The position numbers and the translations under genes were made by a program. A stretch of DNA of 64,000 nt from Pseudomonas asgharzadehiana. Lineage in GTDB: Bacteria; Pseudomonadota; Gammaproteobacteria; Pseudomonadales; Pseudomonadaceae. Shown piece after piece: positions 1-8,674 of the stretch. Where the stretch lies: NCBI RefSeq assembly GCF_019139815.1, contig NZ_CP077079.1:1922001-1986000 (forward strand), given 5' to 3'. The notes under the pieces are model-generated. The model saw nothing but the letters and a program-made list of their open reading frames with translations. It ran no database searches and had not been told where the DNA came from. Each line of letters opens with the position of its first letter. Within the stretch, counting starts at the first letter, position 1.

Positions 1-1
1 C

Positions 2-427
2 GCCCGCGAAGCCGCCAACATGGTCGACCTCGACAGCGATCCCACCAAGCTCTTGGATGTGGTGCAGATCGGCAAGGAGTTGCTGGTGACCCGTGGCGCG
101 CTGACCACGTTTTCCATCGCTAACGACGTGGCCAAATACTTCGCGATCCTGCCGGCGCTGTTTGCCGCGATCTACCCGCAGTTGGGCGTGCTCAACGTGA
201 TGCATCTGCAGAGCCCGCAAAGCGCGATCCTTTCGGCCATCGTGTTCAACGCGCTGATCATCGTGGTGCTGATTCCCCTGGCGCTGCGTGGCGTGCGGGT
301 GCAGGCGGCGAGTGCGGCGGCGTTGCTGCGGCGCAACCTGCTGATCTACGGCCTGGGCGGGCTGCTGGTGCCGTTCGTGGGCATCAAGGCCATCGACATG
401 CTGTTGACCGCGTTGCACCTGGTGTAA
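2..427 (+). CDS. kdpB: KdpB, potassium-transporting P-type ATPase subunit B (3' part only)
   Basis: This is the C-terminal end (about 142 residues) of the catalytic subunit of the KdpFABC high-affinity K+ uptake ATPase in the inner membrane. The reading frame is open from base 2 and the gene starts outside the window. The visible part has the hydrophilic stretch [20 protein letters not shown], then [18 protein letters not shown] and further hydrophobic helices, as expected for the last membrane segments of KdpB. kdpC, kdpD and kdpE follow on the same strand, which confirms the operon. A REP-like hairpin separates it from kdpC. Identification is firm from the sequence and context together. Confidence 0.95.
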   Translation, partial: AREAANMVDLDSDPTKLLDVVQIGKELLVTRGALTTFSIANDVAKYFAILPALFAAIYPQLGVLNVMHLQSPQSAILSAIVFNALIIVVLIPLALRGVRVQAASAAALLRRNLLIYGLGGLLVPFVGIKAIDMLLTALHLV

Positions 428-442
428 CCCGAACGGTGCTTA

Positions 443-472
443 TGTGGCGAGGGAGCACACTCGCTCGCCACA
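443..472. repeat. REP-like palindrome between kdpB and kdpC
   Basis: Nine-base arms TGTGGCGAG (443-451) and CTCGCCACA (464-472) form a hairpin with a 12-base loop in the only non-coding stretch between kdpB and kdpC. It resembles the REP palindromes of fluorescent pseudomonads. In mRNA it would fold between two cistrons that must be made in fixed stoichiometry. Confidence 0.7.
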
Positions 473-502
473 GGGTTTCTCGACTCAATTGAGGATTTGA
501 AT

Positions 503-1048
503 ATGTCCAACATCATCCGTCCGGCCCTGAGCCTGCTGGTGCTCATGACCCTGGTCACCGGCGTCGCCTACCCTCTGGTGGTGACCGGCGTCGCTCAGGT
601 CGCTTTTCCCGACCAGGCCAATGGCAGCCTGGTGCGCGATGCCAGTGGCAAAGTGCGCGGCTCCAGCCTGATCGCCCAGGACTTTAGCGGTGACAGCTGG
701 TTCCACCCGCGTCCTTCGGCCGGCGCCTTTGCGACGGTTTCCAGCAGTGCCAGTAACCTCGGCCCGAGCAACCCGGCGCTGGCCACCCGCGTGTTCGACG
801 ACGCCAACAAACAGCAGGTGCCCGGCCAGGGCCCGGTGCCTTTAGCCTCGCTGACTACCTCCGGCAGCGGTCTTGATCCACACTTGCCACCCGAGGCGAT
901 TGCCTATCAACTGGCGCGGGTGGCGGCGGCGCGGAATCTGCCGGTGTCGACCTTGCAACGGCTGTTGGATGAGCACACCGAAAGCCCGTTGGTGGGCCCG
1001 CCGGTGGTGAATGTACTGGCACTGAACATGGCCCTGGAAAAACTCTGA
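503..1048 (+). CDS. kdpC: KdpC, potassium-transporting ATPase subunit C
   Basis: KdpC is the small single-span subunit that helps assemble and stabilise the KdpFABC potassium pump. The 181-residue product has one N-terminal membrane segment (about residues 8-30, [20 protein letters not shown]). A periplasmic domain follows, with typical KdpC features such as the [20 protein letters not shown] stretch and, near the end, [14 protein letters not shown]. The ATG at 503 is preceded by GAGGA at 491-495, so it is preferred to the TTG two codons upstream. It lies between kdpB and kdpD and is translated independently of kdpB across a 75-base gap holding a REP-like hairpin. Confidence 0.97.
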   Translation: MSNIIRPALSLLVLMTLVTGVAYPLVVTGVAQVAFPDQANGSLVRDASGKVRGSSLIAQDFSGDSWFHPRPSAGAFATVSSSASNLGPSNPALATRVFDDANKQQVPGQGPVPLASLTTSGSGLDPHLPPEAIAYQLARVAAARNLPVSTLQRLLDEHTESPLVGPPVVNVLALNMALEKL

Positions 1049-1053
1049 ACCCT

Positions 1054-1092
1054 TGTGGGAGGGGCGGTGCGACGATTCGACTCGCTCCCACA
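1054..1092. repeat. REP-like palindrome between kdpC and kdpD
   Basis: Arms TGTGGGAG (1054-1061) and CTCCCACA (1085-1092) bracket a 23-base interior. The element begins 5 bases after the kdpC stop and occupies the kdpC-kdpD gap. It matches the general form of Pseudomonas REP elements. It may stabilise the kdpBC message or reduce read-through into the regulatory genes; that role is inferred. Confidence 0.65.
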
Positions 1093-1142
1093 TTTTGATC
1101 GTGATTGAACTGACGATATCAACACCTGAAGGAACCCCACGC

Positions 1143-3794
1143 ATGAGCGACTCCGGCCGCGCCGACGCCCTGTTAGCCGACTTACCCCGCAACGGCCGTG
1201 GCCGGCTCAAGGTCTTCCTCGGCGCCGCGCCCGGCGTGGGCAAGACCTACGCCATGCTTCAGGCCGCCCACACTCAACTGCGCCAGGGCGTGAAGCTGAT
1301 CGCCGGCGTCGTCGAAACCCACGGCCGCGCCGAGACCGAGGCCCTGCTCAGCGGTCTGCCGCAGCAACCGTTGCTGCGCAGCGAGTACCGTGGCGTGATG
1401 CTCGAAGAAATGGATCTCGACGGCCTGCTCGCCGCCAAGCCCAAGCTGGTACTGGTGGATGAACTGGCCCACAGCAATGCTCCCGGCAGCCGCCATGAAA
1501 AGCGCTGGCAAGACATTCAGGAACTGCTCGCCGCCGGTATCAACGTGTTCACCACGGTCAACGTCCAGCATCTGGAAAGCCTCAACGACCAGGTGCGCGG
1601 CATCACTGGCGTGCAAGTGCGTGAAACCTTGCCCGACTGGGTGCTGCAAGAGGCCGATGAACTGCTGCTGATCGACCTGCCTTCGCGCGAGCTGCTGGAG
1701 CGCCTGCGTGATGGCAAGGTGTATGTGCCGGAACAGGCGCGTGCCGCCATCGACGCGTTTTTCACCCAGACCAACCTGATGGCCTTGCGCGAGCTGGCGA
1801 TGCAGACCGCCGCGGCCCATGTCGACGACGACTTGGCCCAGGGTTATCGCCAACTTGGCCAGGCCGCCCCGGCGGTACGCGGCCGTTTGCTGGTGGGCGT
1901 GGATGGCGACGCGCAGGCCGAACGCCTGGTGCGGCATGCCAGCCGTGTGGCGCAGCGTCGGCACCTGCCGTGGAGCCTGGTGCATATCGATAACGGCCGT
2001 GCGCGGGATGAGCAGTCGCGCCTGCGCTTGCAAAACGCTCAGCAACTGGCCGAGCGCCTGGGTGGGGAGGTGGTGTTGCTACGGGCGGGGGAGGTGGCCA
2101 AGACGCTTATCCAGCACGCCCTCGAACGTCGCGCCAGTCTGTTGTTGGTGGGGCAGTCGCGAATGCGTTGGCATCGTCGCCTGTTTGGTGGCGGCCTGGC
2201 GTCGCGCCTGCTGCGCAATGCCCGAAGCCTGGAAATCAACGTGCTCGACAGCGACGACACGCCGGCATCGCCACGCTTGCCCGAGGTGCGTGGGTTGGTG
2301 TGGTTCGATTACGCCCTGGCGGTGGTTGCCACCGTCGTGGCCGCTGCGATGGCGTGGGCGGTGTCCAGTGTGTTGCCGCTGCCGAATATCTCGCTGGTGT
2401 TTCTCGCCGCCGTGCTGCTGGTCGCGGTGCGCAGCAGCCTGGGACCGTCCCTGGTGTGTGCGGCGTTGTCATTTCTCACGTACGATTTTCTGTTTATTCC
2501 GCCGAATTTTTCCTTCGCCATCCAGCGCGAAGAAGATGTGCTGACCCTGCTGTTTTTCCTGCTGATGGCGGCGCTCACCGGCAACCTCGCCGCCCGCCAG
2601 CGCCGACAACTGCAAGCCTTGCGAGACACACAGGAAGAAACCAGCGAACTGCTCGACCTGTCGCGCAAACTCACCGCCGCCACCGATCGTCAGGCGGTGG
2701 TCAGCGCGGCGGCCCATCACCTGGAGGGCTGGAGCGACCTGGACCTGTGCCTGCTCAATCGCGATGGTCAGGGTGGCTGGAAGATCGAGACGGGCGGCCC
2801 GCTGACCCTCAGCGAATCTGAACGCGCTGCCGCCGACTGGGCCTGGCAGCATGATCAACCCGCTGGCATGGGCACTGGCACCTTGCCGTTTGGGCGCTGG
2901 TGGTGGTGGCCGTTGTCAGGTGAAGAAGGCCCGTTGGGCTTGCTCGGTGTCAGCGCCAAACCAGGGCTGGAACTGAGCGGCCAACGTCGGCGTTTGCTCA
3001 CGGCTTTGAGCCAGCCGCTGGCTCAGGCGCTGGCCCGGGCTCAATTGGCGCAGGAACTGGAGTCCGCGCGCTTGCACGGCGAAACCGAGCAGCTGCGCAG
3101 CGCCTTGCTCGCCTCTGTGTCCCATGATTTACGCACGCCGTTGACGTCCATGCGCGGCAGCATCGACAGCCTGCTGGCGCTGGGGGAGGCCATCCCCTTG
3201 GAGGATCGCCGCGAGTTGCTCGAAGGCACCCGCGACGAGGCCGAGCGCCTCGACCGCTATATCCAGAACTTGCTGGACATGACCCGCCTGGGGCACGGCG
3301 CGCTGAAGCTGGCGCGCGATTGGGTGTCGCCCGGCGATATCGTCGGCAGCGCCCTCGGCCGCTTGCGCGCGGTGCTGGCGCCGTTGCAGGTAAGCACCGA
3401 CGTGCCGCCCGAGTTGCCGTTGTTGTACGTGCATGCGGCGCTGATCGAGCAGGCCCTGGTGAATGTGCTGGAAAACGCCGCTCGTTTTTCGCCGCCCCAG
3501 GGCCGTTTGAAATTGAGCGCGGGGGTGTTGGATAACCAGCTGTTTTTCGCCGTGGCCGATGAGGGGCCTGGGATTCCCGAGGACGAGCGCGTGAAGATTT
3601 TCGATATGTTCTACACCGCTGCGCGCGGCGATCGAGGCGGGCAGGGCACGGGCCTGGGCCTGGCGATTTGCCAGGGCATGGTCGGCGCACACGGTGGGCA
3701 CATCAGCGTGGCCGATGGCATCGAAGGGCGCGGTACCTGCATCACGCTGTTCCTGCCGTTACCGACACAGCCTGGCCTGGAGCGCGACTCGTGA
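1143..3794 (+). CDS. kdpD: KdpD, potassium/turgor-responsive sensor histidine kinase
   Basis: KdpD is the inner-membrane kinase that phosphorylates KdpE and controls the kdp operon. The 883-residue product has the KdpD N-terminal domain with Walker A GAAPGVGKT (residues 27-35) and the DELAHSNAPGSRH segment. A Usp-like domain follows (about 245-365), then four closely spaced membrane helices (about 390-490), a GAF-like region, and a kinase core with phospho-acceptor His661 in SVSHDLRTPLTSMRG. The ATPase end has the DEGPGIP and GQGTGLGL boxes. The ATG at 1143 follows GAAGGA at suitable spacing; the frame is open to 1053 but the extra 30 residues are REP sequence and not KdpD-like. Confidence 0.97.
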   Translation: MSDSGRADALLADLPRNGRGRLKVFLGAAPGVGKTYAMLQAAHTQLRQGVKLIAGVVETHGRAETEALLSGLPQQPLLRSEYRGVMLEEMDLDGLLAAKPKLVLVDELAHSNAPGSRHEKRWQDIQELLAAGINVFTTVNVQHLESLNDQVRGITGVQVRETLPDWVLQEADELLLIDLPSRELLERLRDGKVYVPEQARAAIDAFFTQTNLMALRELAMQTAAAHVDDDLAQGYRQLGQAAPAVRGRLLVGVDGDAQAERLVRHASRVAQRRHLPWSLVHIDNGRARDEQSRLRLQNAQQLAERLGGEVVLLRAGEVAKTLIQHALERRASLLLVGQSRMRWHRRLFGGGLASRLLRNARSLEINVLDSDDTPASPRLPEVRGLVWFDYALAVVATVVAAAMAWAVSSVLPLPNISLVFLAAVLLVAVRSSLGPSLVCAALSFLTYDFLFIPPNFSFAIQREEDVLTLLFFLLMAALTGNLAARQRRQLQALRDTQEETSELLDLSRKLTAATDRQAVVSAAAHHLEGWSDLDLCLLNRDGQGGWKIETGGPLTLSESERAAADWAWQHDQPAGMGTGTLPFGRWWWWPLSGEEGPLGLLGVSAKPGLELSGQRRRLLTALSQPLAQALARAQLAQELESARLHGETEQLRSALLASVSHDLRTPLTSMRGSIDSLLALGEAIPLEDRRELLEGTRDEAERLDRYIQNLLDMTRLGHGALKLARDWVSPGDIVGSALGRLRAVLAPLQVSTDVPPELPLLYVHAALIEQALVNVLENAARFSPPQGRLKLSAGVLDNQLFFAVADEGPGIPEDERVKIFDMFYTAARGDRGGQGTGLGLAICQGMVGAHGGHISVADGIEGRGTCITLFLPLPTQPGLERDS

Positions 3795-3831
3795 GCTACC
3801 CTCTTTGCACCTCGTATTTTGATTGGACACC

Positions 3832-4521
3832 ATGAGCCAGACCGCGACGATTTTGGTCATTGATGACGAACCGCAGATCCGCAAATTCTTGCGCATCAGC
3901 CTGGCCTCCCAGGGCTACAAAGTGATCGAGGCCGGTACCGGTAACGAAGGCCTGGCCCAGGCAGCATTGAACAAACCGGACCTGCTGGTGCTCGACCTCG
4001 GGCTGCCGGACATGGACGGCCAGCAGGTGCTACGTGAGTTTCGCGAATGGTCGACGGTGCCGGTGCTGGTATTGTCGGTGCGCGCCAGCGAAGGGCAGAA
4101 AGTCGAAGCCCTCGACGGTGGCGCCAACGATTACGTGACCAAACCGTTTGGCATCCAGGAGTTCCTCGCTCGGGTGCGCGCATTGCTGCGCCAGGCGCCA
4201 GCGGGGGAGGCGCAGGAAGCGGCGTTGAATTTTGGCCCGTTGACGGTGGACCTGGCCTATCGCCGCGTGTTGCTGGACGGTGCCGAAGTGGCGCTGACCC
4301 GCAAGGAATATGCAGTGCTGGCGCAGCTGGCGCGGCATGCGGGACGGGTGATTACGCAGCAGCAACTGCTCAAGGATATCTGGGGCCCTACCCATACCGA
4401 AGACAGCCACTACTTGCGTATCGTGGTGGGCCATCTACGCCAGAAGCTGGCGGATGACCCCACTCAGCCACGGTTTATCGTGACCGAGGCGGGGGTGGGG
4501 TATCGGTTGCTCAGTGCTTGA
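3832..4521 (+). CDS. kdpE: KdpE, OmpR-family response regulator
   Basis: KdpE is the DNA-binding partner of KdpD and activates the kdp promoter when phosphorylated. The 229-residue protein has a receiver domain (residues about 5-118) with acidic pair D11/D12, phospho-acceptor Asp55 in LLVLDLGLPDMDG and the lysine of NDYVTKPF. A winged-helix OmpR/PhoB domain follows (about 130-227, with LTRKEYAVLAQLARHAGRV and YLRIVVGHLRQKL). It begins 37 bases after kdpD. The ATG at 3832 gives the usual KdpE N-terminus; an in-frame TTG at 3823 is less likely. Its 3' end faces the oppositely oriented patatin-like gene 39 bases away. Confidence 0.97.
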   Translation: MSQTATILVIDDEPQIRKFLRISLASQGYKVIEAGTGNEGLAQAALNKPDLLVLDLGLPDMDGQQVLREFREWSTVPVLVLSVRASEGQKVEALDGGANDYVTKPFGIQEFLARVRALLRQAPAGEAQEAALNFGPLTVDLAYRRVLLDGAEVALTRKEYAVLAQLARHAGRVITQQQLLKDIWGPTHTEDSHYLRIVVGHLRQKLADDPTQPRFIVTEAGVGYRLLSA

Positions 4522-4560
4522 GCCTGATGCATTTCGTTGTCTGAACCGCCGCTATCGCGT

Positions 4561-5598
4561 TCAAGGCTGCTCACTCTCATATCGATCCAATGTGTCACTG
4601 GCAATCTCCCGCCCCAGGGCGATCAATTCCGGCGCCTTGTAGAACTCGAAGAACCGGCACACCCGCTTCGGCACGTTGATCAACACATCGGGCGGGTAGC
4701 CCGCGATCTTGTACTGGGCCAGCGACGTTTGCATCACTTCGAAACTCTGGTTGATCAGGTCCAGCAGCGACGCCGGCCCCACGTTGTCGATGATGAACGA
4801 CCCGGTGGCCGACTTCGGCGCGCCGGGTTTTTCCGGCGCGGCGGCGGGTTGCTGGGATTCGGGTTCGGCCGATTCCAGCCACGGGTTGATCTCGGCGGCC
4901 TGGGCGTGCAGGGCTTCCTGCTCGAGTTTCATCAACTGCTCGGCTTGCTTGCGACGAAACGGCAGGTGCGAACCCAATGACTTGGCCAGGCTGTTAAAGC
5001 GACTCTTGAACGCGGGCGGGCGTTGGATCACCGGCAACTGGTAGTGCTTCTGGTTAGTGGCGTTGAGGTTGACCGCAATGATCAAGTCGCAGTGGCTCGA
5101 CACCACCGGCACGATCGGCAACGGGTTGAGCAGGCCGCCGTCCACCAGCATGCGGTTGCCCTGCATTACCGGGGTGAACAGGCTGGGGATCGCCGCCGAA
5201 GCGCGCATGGCCTGATGCAGGCAGCCTTCCTGGAACCAGATCTCCTGCTGGTTGGTGAGGTCGGTGGCCACGGCAGTGTAGGGAATGCGCAGCTCTTCGA
5301 TATTGATATCGCCGACGATCTTGCGGATCTGCCCGAAGACTTTCTCGCCGCGAATTGCGCCCAGGCGAAAACTCACGTCCACCAGGCGCAGTACGTCCAG
5401 GTAATCGAGGCTTTCAATCCAGCGGCGGTATTCATCCAGCTTGCCGGCGGCGTAAATCCCGCCTACCACGGCGCCCATGGAACAGCCAGCGATGCAGGCG
5501 ATATCGTAGCCGCGCCGTTCGATCTCTTCGATCACTCCGATATGGGCGTAGCCCCGGGCGCCGCCGGAGCCCAGCACCAAGGCAACACGTTTCTTCAT
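4561..5598 (-). CDS. rssA: RssA-like patatin-family phospholipase
   Basis: This is a patatin-like serine hydrolase of the bacterial RssA/YchK type, probably a cytosolic or membrane-peripheral lipid acyl hydrolase; the physiological substrate is unknown. The 345-residue protein starts with the glycine-rich oxyanion loop GSGGARGYAHIG (residues 10-21). It carries the nucleophile elbow G-C-S-M-G (Ser40) and the catalytic aspartate in LVDGGLLNPLPI (Asp153), completing the Ser-Asp dyad. The C-terminal third (residues about 215-345) is less conserved and has a Pro/Ala-rich linker. The symbol rssA is used by family likeness; rssB, its E. coli neighbour, is not present here. Confidence 0.85.
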   Translation of the reverse strand: MKKRVALVLGSGGARGYAHIGVIEEIERRGYDIACIAGCSMGAVVGGIYAAGKLDEYRRWIESLDYLDVLRLVDVSFRLGAIRGEKVFGQIRKIVGDINIEELRIPYTAVATDLTNQQEIWFQEGCLHQAMRASAAIPSLFTPVMQGNRMLVDGGLLNPLPIVPVVSSHCDLIIAVNLNATNQKHYQLPVIQRPPAFKSRFNSLAKSLGSHLPFRRKQAEQLMKLEQEALHAQAAEINPWLESAEPESQQPAAAPEKPGAPKSATGSFIIDNVGPASLLDLINQSFEVMQTSLAQYKIAGYPPDVLINVPKRVCRFFEFYKAPELIALGREIASDTLDRYESEQP

Positions 5599-5813
5599 GG
5601 TCCATGTCCTTTATCGGCAGGTGCCCACAATGCACCTATTGAGGGGGCGGCTTCAATCTTCGCTGAGCTGCGCAATATTTTTCCAGAAAAACCACTAGGC
5701 TCGGGTATGCTCTGGCAATAGGTACTACCGATTTCAGGCTATGGACAAGGCACTTTTTGTCGTAGGTAACGTCTACACGCTACGACTGTTTTTCTATTTT
5801 TGAGGTGTCATCG

Positions 5814-6092
5814 ATGAAAGCCTGGATGTGTGTGCCTGTGATCATGCTGGCCCTGGCCGGTTGTGCCGGGAAGACTGCCTACCGCGACAGCTGCGGCTCG
5901 CAATTGGACGCCGCCTGGAAAGAGCTCGACCTGGCCAAGGCAGAAGGGTTTGCCGGCACCGTCAGTTACTCCAAGGCTTTATCCCTGTTGACGGGCGCCA
6001 AGACCCAGCAACAGTTTGAAGCGTTTGAAGGTTGCTCCAACAAGGCTGAGAAGGCGCGGTTCTATATCCGTGAGTCGCGCGCCGGGCGTTGA
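5814..6092 (+). CDS. Small putative lipoprotein
   Basis: A 92-residue protein of unknown function. The N-terminus has a short signal peptide ending in a clear lipobox, L-A-G-C with Cys17, so the mature protein is predicted to be lipid-anchored in the cell envelope. The mature part is hydrophilic and mostly helical, with three further cysteines or helix-breaking residues (CGS near residue 30, CSN near residue 77), raising the possibility of one disulfide in the periplasm. The ATG at 5814 follows GAGGTG at good spacing. It stands alone between a divergent patatin gene and the CHAD gene. Confidence 0.8.
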   Translation: MKAWMCVPVIMLALAGCAGKTAYRDSCGSQLDAAWKELDLAKAEGFAGTVSYSKALSLLTGAKTQQQFEAFEGCSNKAEKARFYIRESRAGR

Positions 6093-6133
6093 GGTATAGC
6101 AAGTAGGATTTTTCATCGGAAAGTGAGGGCAGG

Positions 6134-6895
6134 ATGTCAGCGTTGGTCGATCAGTTAGTCGCTCAGGTCATTGGCCTGGAAGTAGGGTTACTGAGCTGCC
6201 AGGCTCGCCTTGCTGCCGTCACCGACGATGAAGCCTTGCATGATTTGCGCACCACCGTGCGGCGCCTGCGCAGCCTGTTGCGCCCCTTGCGTGGGTTGCC
6301 AGGCGTCGAACAGCTTGAAATGGCCGCCGCCGCGGTCGGCCAATTGACCACGCCGCTGCGTGACCGTGAAGTGTTGGCGGCCTATCTGCATCAGCATGGT
6401 CATCACGCAGCGGCGGATCGGCGCTTGCGCCTGCAACCCGATGCGTATCGCCAGGTGGCGCAAAGTGCTCAACTTGCGCATTTGCTGCTGATCCTGGATG
6501 CCTTCCCGCGTTTTATTCGCGCCTCAGAACATCAGAAACTCCTCAAGGGCTTGCGTTCGCGCGTCGAGAAACGTCTGGCCAAGCAATGGCAGGCACTCGA
6601 CGAGGCCCTGAAGGATCCCGACCATGATCGCCACCGCCTGCGCTTGTTGATCAAGCGTGTGCGCTACGCCGCCGAGGCCTATCCCGAACTGGACAGATTG
6701 CCTGCCAACGCCATGTCGCGCCTGAAGAAAGCCCAGGCAGCCCTGGGCGATTGGCACGACTGCTGGCAGTGGCTGGCCCAGGCCGAACAGCAAGCCGACC
6801 TGCAACCCTGCGTGGCGATATGGCATAAAACCATGGTCAAGGCCGAAGGGAAGGCGGATCGTGTGCTGGACAAACTCAGCGCCGAATGTTTCTGA
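6134..6895 (+). CDS. CHAD domain-containing protein
   Basis: A 253-residue all-helical CHAD protein. CHAD domains bind inorganic polyphosphate through rows of conserved histidine, lysine and arginine. That family pattern is visible here: an LHDLRTTVRRLRSLLRPLR stretch near residues 35-55, and a second HRLRLLIKRVRYAAEAYPE stretch near residues 158-177, followed by LGDWHDCWQWL. No CYTH/triphosphatase domain is attached, so this is a stand-alone CHAD and probably a polyphosphate-binding or granule-associated protein. It begins 41 bases after the small lipoprotein and may share its transcript. Confidence 0.88.
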   Translation: MSALVDQLVAQVIGLEVGLLSCQARLAAVTDDEALHDLRTTVRRLRSLLRPLRGLPGVEQLEMAAAAVGQLTTPLRDREVLAAYLHQHGHHAAADRRLRLQPDAYRQVAQSAQLAHLLLILDAFPRFIRASEHQKLLKGLRSRVEKRLAKQWQALDEALKDPDHDRHRLRLLIKRVRYAAEAYPELDRLPANAMSRLKKAQAALGDWHDCWQWLAQAEQQADLQPCVAIWHKTMVKAEGKADRVLDKLSAECF

Positions 6896-6984
6896 ATCGG
6901 TCCGGCTTTTGGCCGGAATGAGCGCTGTACCTCGCCGGCCCGATGGTTAAGATCCCCCATCTGTTCTTTTGACGTGAGGTCGCC

Positions 6985-7782
6985 ATGCGCTTCAGTGATT
7001 TGCTCGACGCCGCCCGTAGCAACCCGTTGGATGTGACCATCCCCGCCGAATGGGCCCAGGGGCGCGCGACCTTTGGTGGCCTGGTCGCCGCTTTGCAATA
7101 TGAAGCATTGCGCGCCCAGGTGCCTGCCGATCGTCCATTGCGCTCGCTGGCGGTGACCTTCGTCGGCCCGGTGGCGCCTGACGTGCCCGCCAGTTACCAC
7201 GTCGAGGTGTTGCGCGAGGGCAAAGCGGTCAGCCAACTGCTCGGGCGCGTGGTGCAGAACGGTGAAACGGCGACGCTGGTGCAGGCCAGCTTCGGTGCGT
7301 CCCGTGAGTCAGAAATTGATGTGGCAAGTGAAGCGCCGCCAGTGTTCAAACATTGGGACGAGTGCCAGGAACTGCCCTATATCAAGGGCGTAACCCCTGA
7401 ATTCATGCGGCATATGGCAATGCGTTGGAGTGTCGGCGGGCTGCCATTTACCGGCAATAAATCCCGCGATATGGGCGGCTGGGTACGCTTGCGTGGTGAC
7501 GTAAAAGAAGAACCCCTGACCGAAGCGCATATCCTCGCCCTGGTCGATGCCTGGCCCCCGGCCTTGCTCCCGCACCTGAAAAAACCGGCGCCGGGCAGCA
7601 CCCTGACCTGGACCATCGAGTTCATCCAGCCCTTACAAAACTTGACGACCCTCGATTGGTGCCAATACCACGTCAATATCGAACACGCCCGCGACGGCTA
7701 CGGCCATGCCGCCGCCGCGCTGTGGAGCCCAACCGGCGAGTTGATCGCCCTCAGCCGCCAGACCGTGGTGGTCTTCGCCTGA
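6985..7782 (+). CDS. TesB-like hotdog acyl-CoA thioesterase family protein
   Basis: A 265-residue protein of the double-hotdog thioesterase family (TesB-like/TesC group), expected to hydrolyse acyl-CoA thioesters in the cytoplasm. Features seen are the first hotdog half with RATFGGLVAALQYEALRAQ and LRSLAVTFVGPVAPD. The second half contains WVRLRGDVKEEPLTEAHILALVDAWPPA and ends in AAALWSPTGELIALSRQTVVVF, the usual family ending. The ATG at 6985 is preceded by TGAGGT. Its end is 3 bases from the end of the oppositely oriented Mpo1-like gene. The true acyl substrate is not evident from sequence. Confidence 0.85.
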   Translation: MRFSDLLDAARSNPLDVTIPAEWAQGRATFGGLVAALQYEALRAQVPADRPLRSLAVTFVGPVAPDVPASYHVEVLREGKAVSQLLGRVVQNGETATLVQASFGASRESEIDVASEAPPVFKHWDECQELPYIKGVTPEFMRHMAMRWSVGGLPFTGNKSRDMGGWVRLRGDVKEEPLTEAHILALVDAWPPALLPHLKKPAPGSTLTWTIEFIQPLQNLTTLDWCQYHVNIEHARDGYGHAAAALWSPTGELIALSRQTVVVFA

Positions 7783-7785
7783 ACC

Positions 7786-8148
7786 TCAATGCCGATGGCG
7801 TTGCCGCCAGGCGCGCCACCAACCACCGCTCAACACAAACCGCGGGAACGTCACAAACTGCTCGACCACCAGGCGCTGCACCGCATCTTTACGATCACTG
7901 AACGGCTCACTCGCCTCGGCTTCCAGGCTATGGCCGTGACGCTGCAGCGCCAGGCCCGCGAGGAGACCGACGATGCCTACCGCGAAACTGGCCAGGCTCA
8001 GGCTGAACACACCCGACACGATCAACAGAAAACCAATGATGAACAGCGGCACGGCAATCATATGCAGCGCCAGATTGGTCGGGTGCTGATGGTTCTGCGG
8101 GTAGTTACGCCATTGCCAGGCGGGGAGATTGGGATGACGTTTGCCCAT
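7786..8148 (-). CDS. Mpo1/YGL010w-like (DUF962) membrane protein
   Basis: A 120-residue membrane protein of the DUF962/Mpo1 family. The yeast member, Mpo1, is an Fe(II)-dependent 2-hydroxy fatty acid dioxygenase. The bacterial version here has two hydrophobic segments (about residues 28-47 and 50-69) flanked by histidine clusters (H20-x-H22 with H29, and H71-x-H73) that could supply metal ligands. The function in Pseudomonas is inferred from the family only. The gene is the last of a minus-strand run, 121 bases downstream of the Rhs immunity gene, but its base composition is normal and it does not look like part of that module. Confidence 0.75.
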   Translation of the reverse strand: MGKRHPNLPAWQWRNYPQNHQHPTNLALHMIAVPLFIIGFLLIVSGVFSLSLASFAVGIVGLLAGLALQRHGHSLEAEASEPFSDRKDAVQRLVVEQFVTFPRFVLSGGWWRAWRQRHRH

Positions 8149-8269
8149 GATGGTGAATCCTCTGTCCGTTGAAATGGCTTGGATGGAGTCTAGGTGGGAG
8201 AGGGCGGGGCGGCGAATTGGGGTTGGCTATGGGAGGCATAGAAAAAGCAAAGTCCGTAAGCTATAAAAG

Positions 8270-8674
8270 CTAATAACCAGCGGAATCTGGATCGCAGATA
8301 TAAACGGAAGGTCCGCACAGAGAAACGTATTTGGCTTTTAATTCGATTGTAGATGTACCGGATTTAGCGTGGATTGCATAATGATCTTCAAGCTTGGTTA
8401 TTTTCATTCTCAGAGGTTCGCGAGTAGGGATATTTTCGATTTTTACATCGCTTACCCCTCCGAAATCCAAGCCTATCCTGCAAGTGTTATATCCTTCTTT
8501 AATCCATTTTTCTGGTGGGGCGTCCGGTAACTCTTTGATGTCAAAACCCATTCCGATATTGGGTCTGTCATTATCGATGGTTAGTGAGTAGAGGGTGATT
8601 TCTCCAATTTCCACGGGGAAAGTAAATACTTTATTGAAAAAGATCGTGTCGTTTAACTCGTTCCAGTGCTTCAT
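8270..8674 (-). CDS. Probable Rhs immunity protein (Imm50-like)
   Basis: A 134-residue cytosolic protein without signal peptide or membrane segment. Its start codon overlaps the stop codon of the large Rhs gene (ATGA, 8671-8674), the usual arrangement for a cognate immunity protein made together with its toxin. The mid-protein stretch GMGFDIKELPDAPPEKWIKE followed by GYNTCRIGLDFGG resembles the Imm50 family as I remember it; this was not checked by search. The gene is AT-rich compared with the rest of the window (bases 8341-8400 count to about 38% GC), in keeping with horizontal exchange. It is expected to neutralise the nuclease-like tip. Confidence 0.75.
   Translation of the reverse strand: MKHWNELNDTIFFNKVFTFPVEIGEITLYSLTIDNDRPNIGMGFDIKELPDAPPEKWIKEGYNTCRIGLDFGGVSDVKIENIPTREPLRMKITKLEDHYAIHAKSGTSTIELKAKYVSLCGPSVYICDPDSAGY

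Noticed and set aside
1053..1142. Upstream extension of kdpD by 30 codons
   Set aside because: The extension translates a REP palindrome; the ATG at 1143 has a good ribosome-binding site and matches the KdpD start.
1182..2045. Minus-strand open frame of 287 codons in kdpD
   Set aside because: Shadow of kdpD; composition rich in H and Q, no family likeness.
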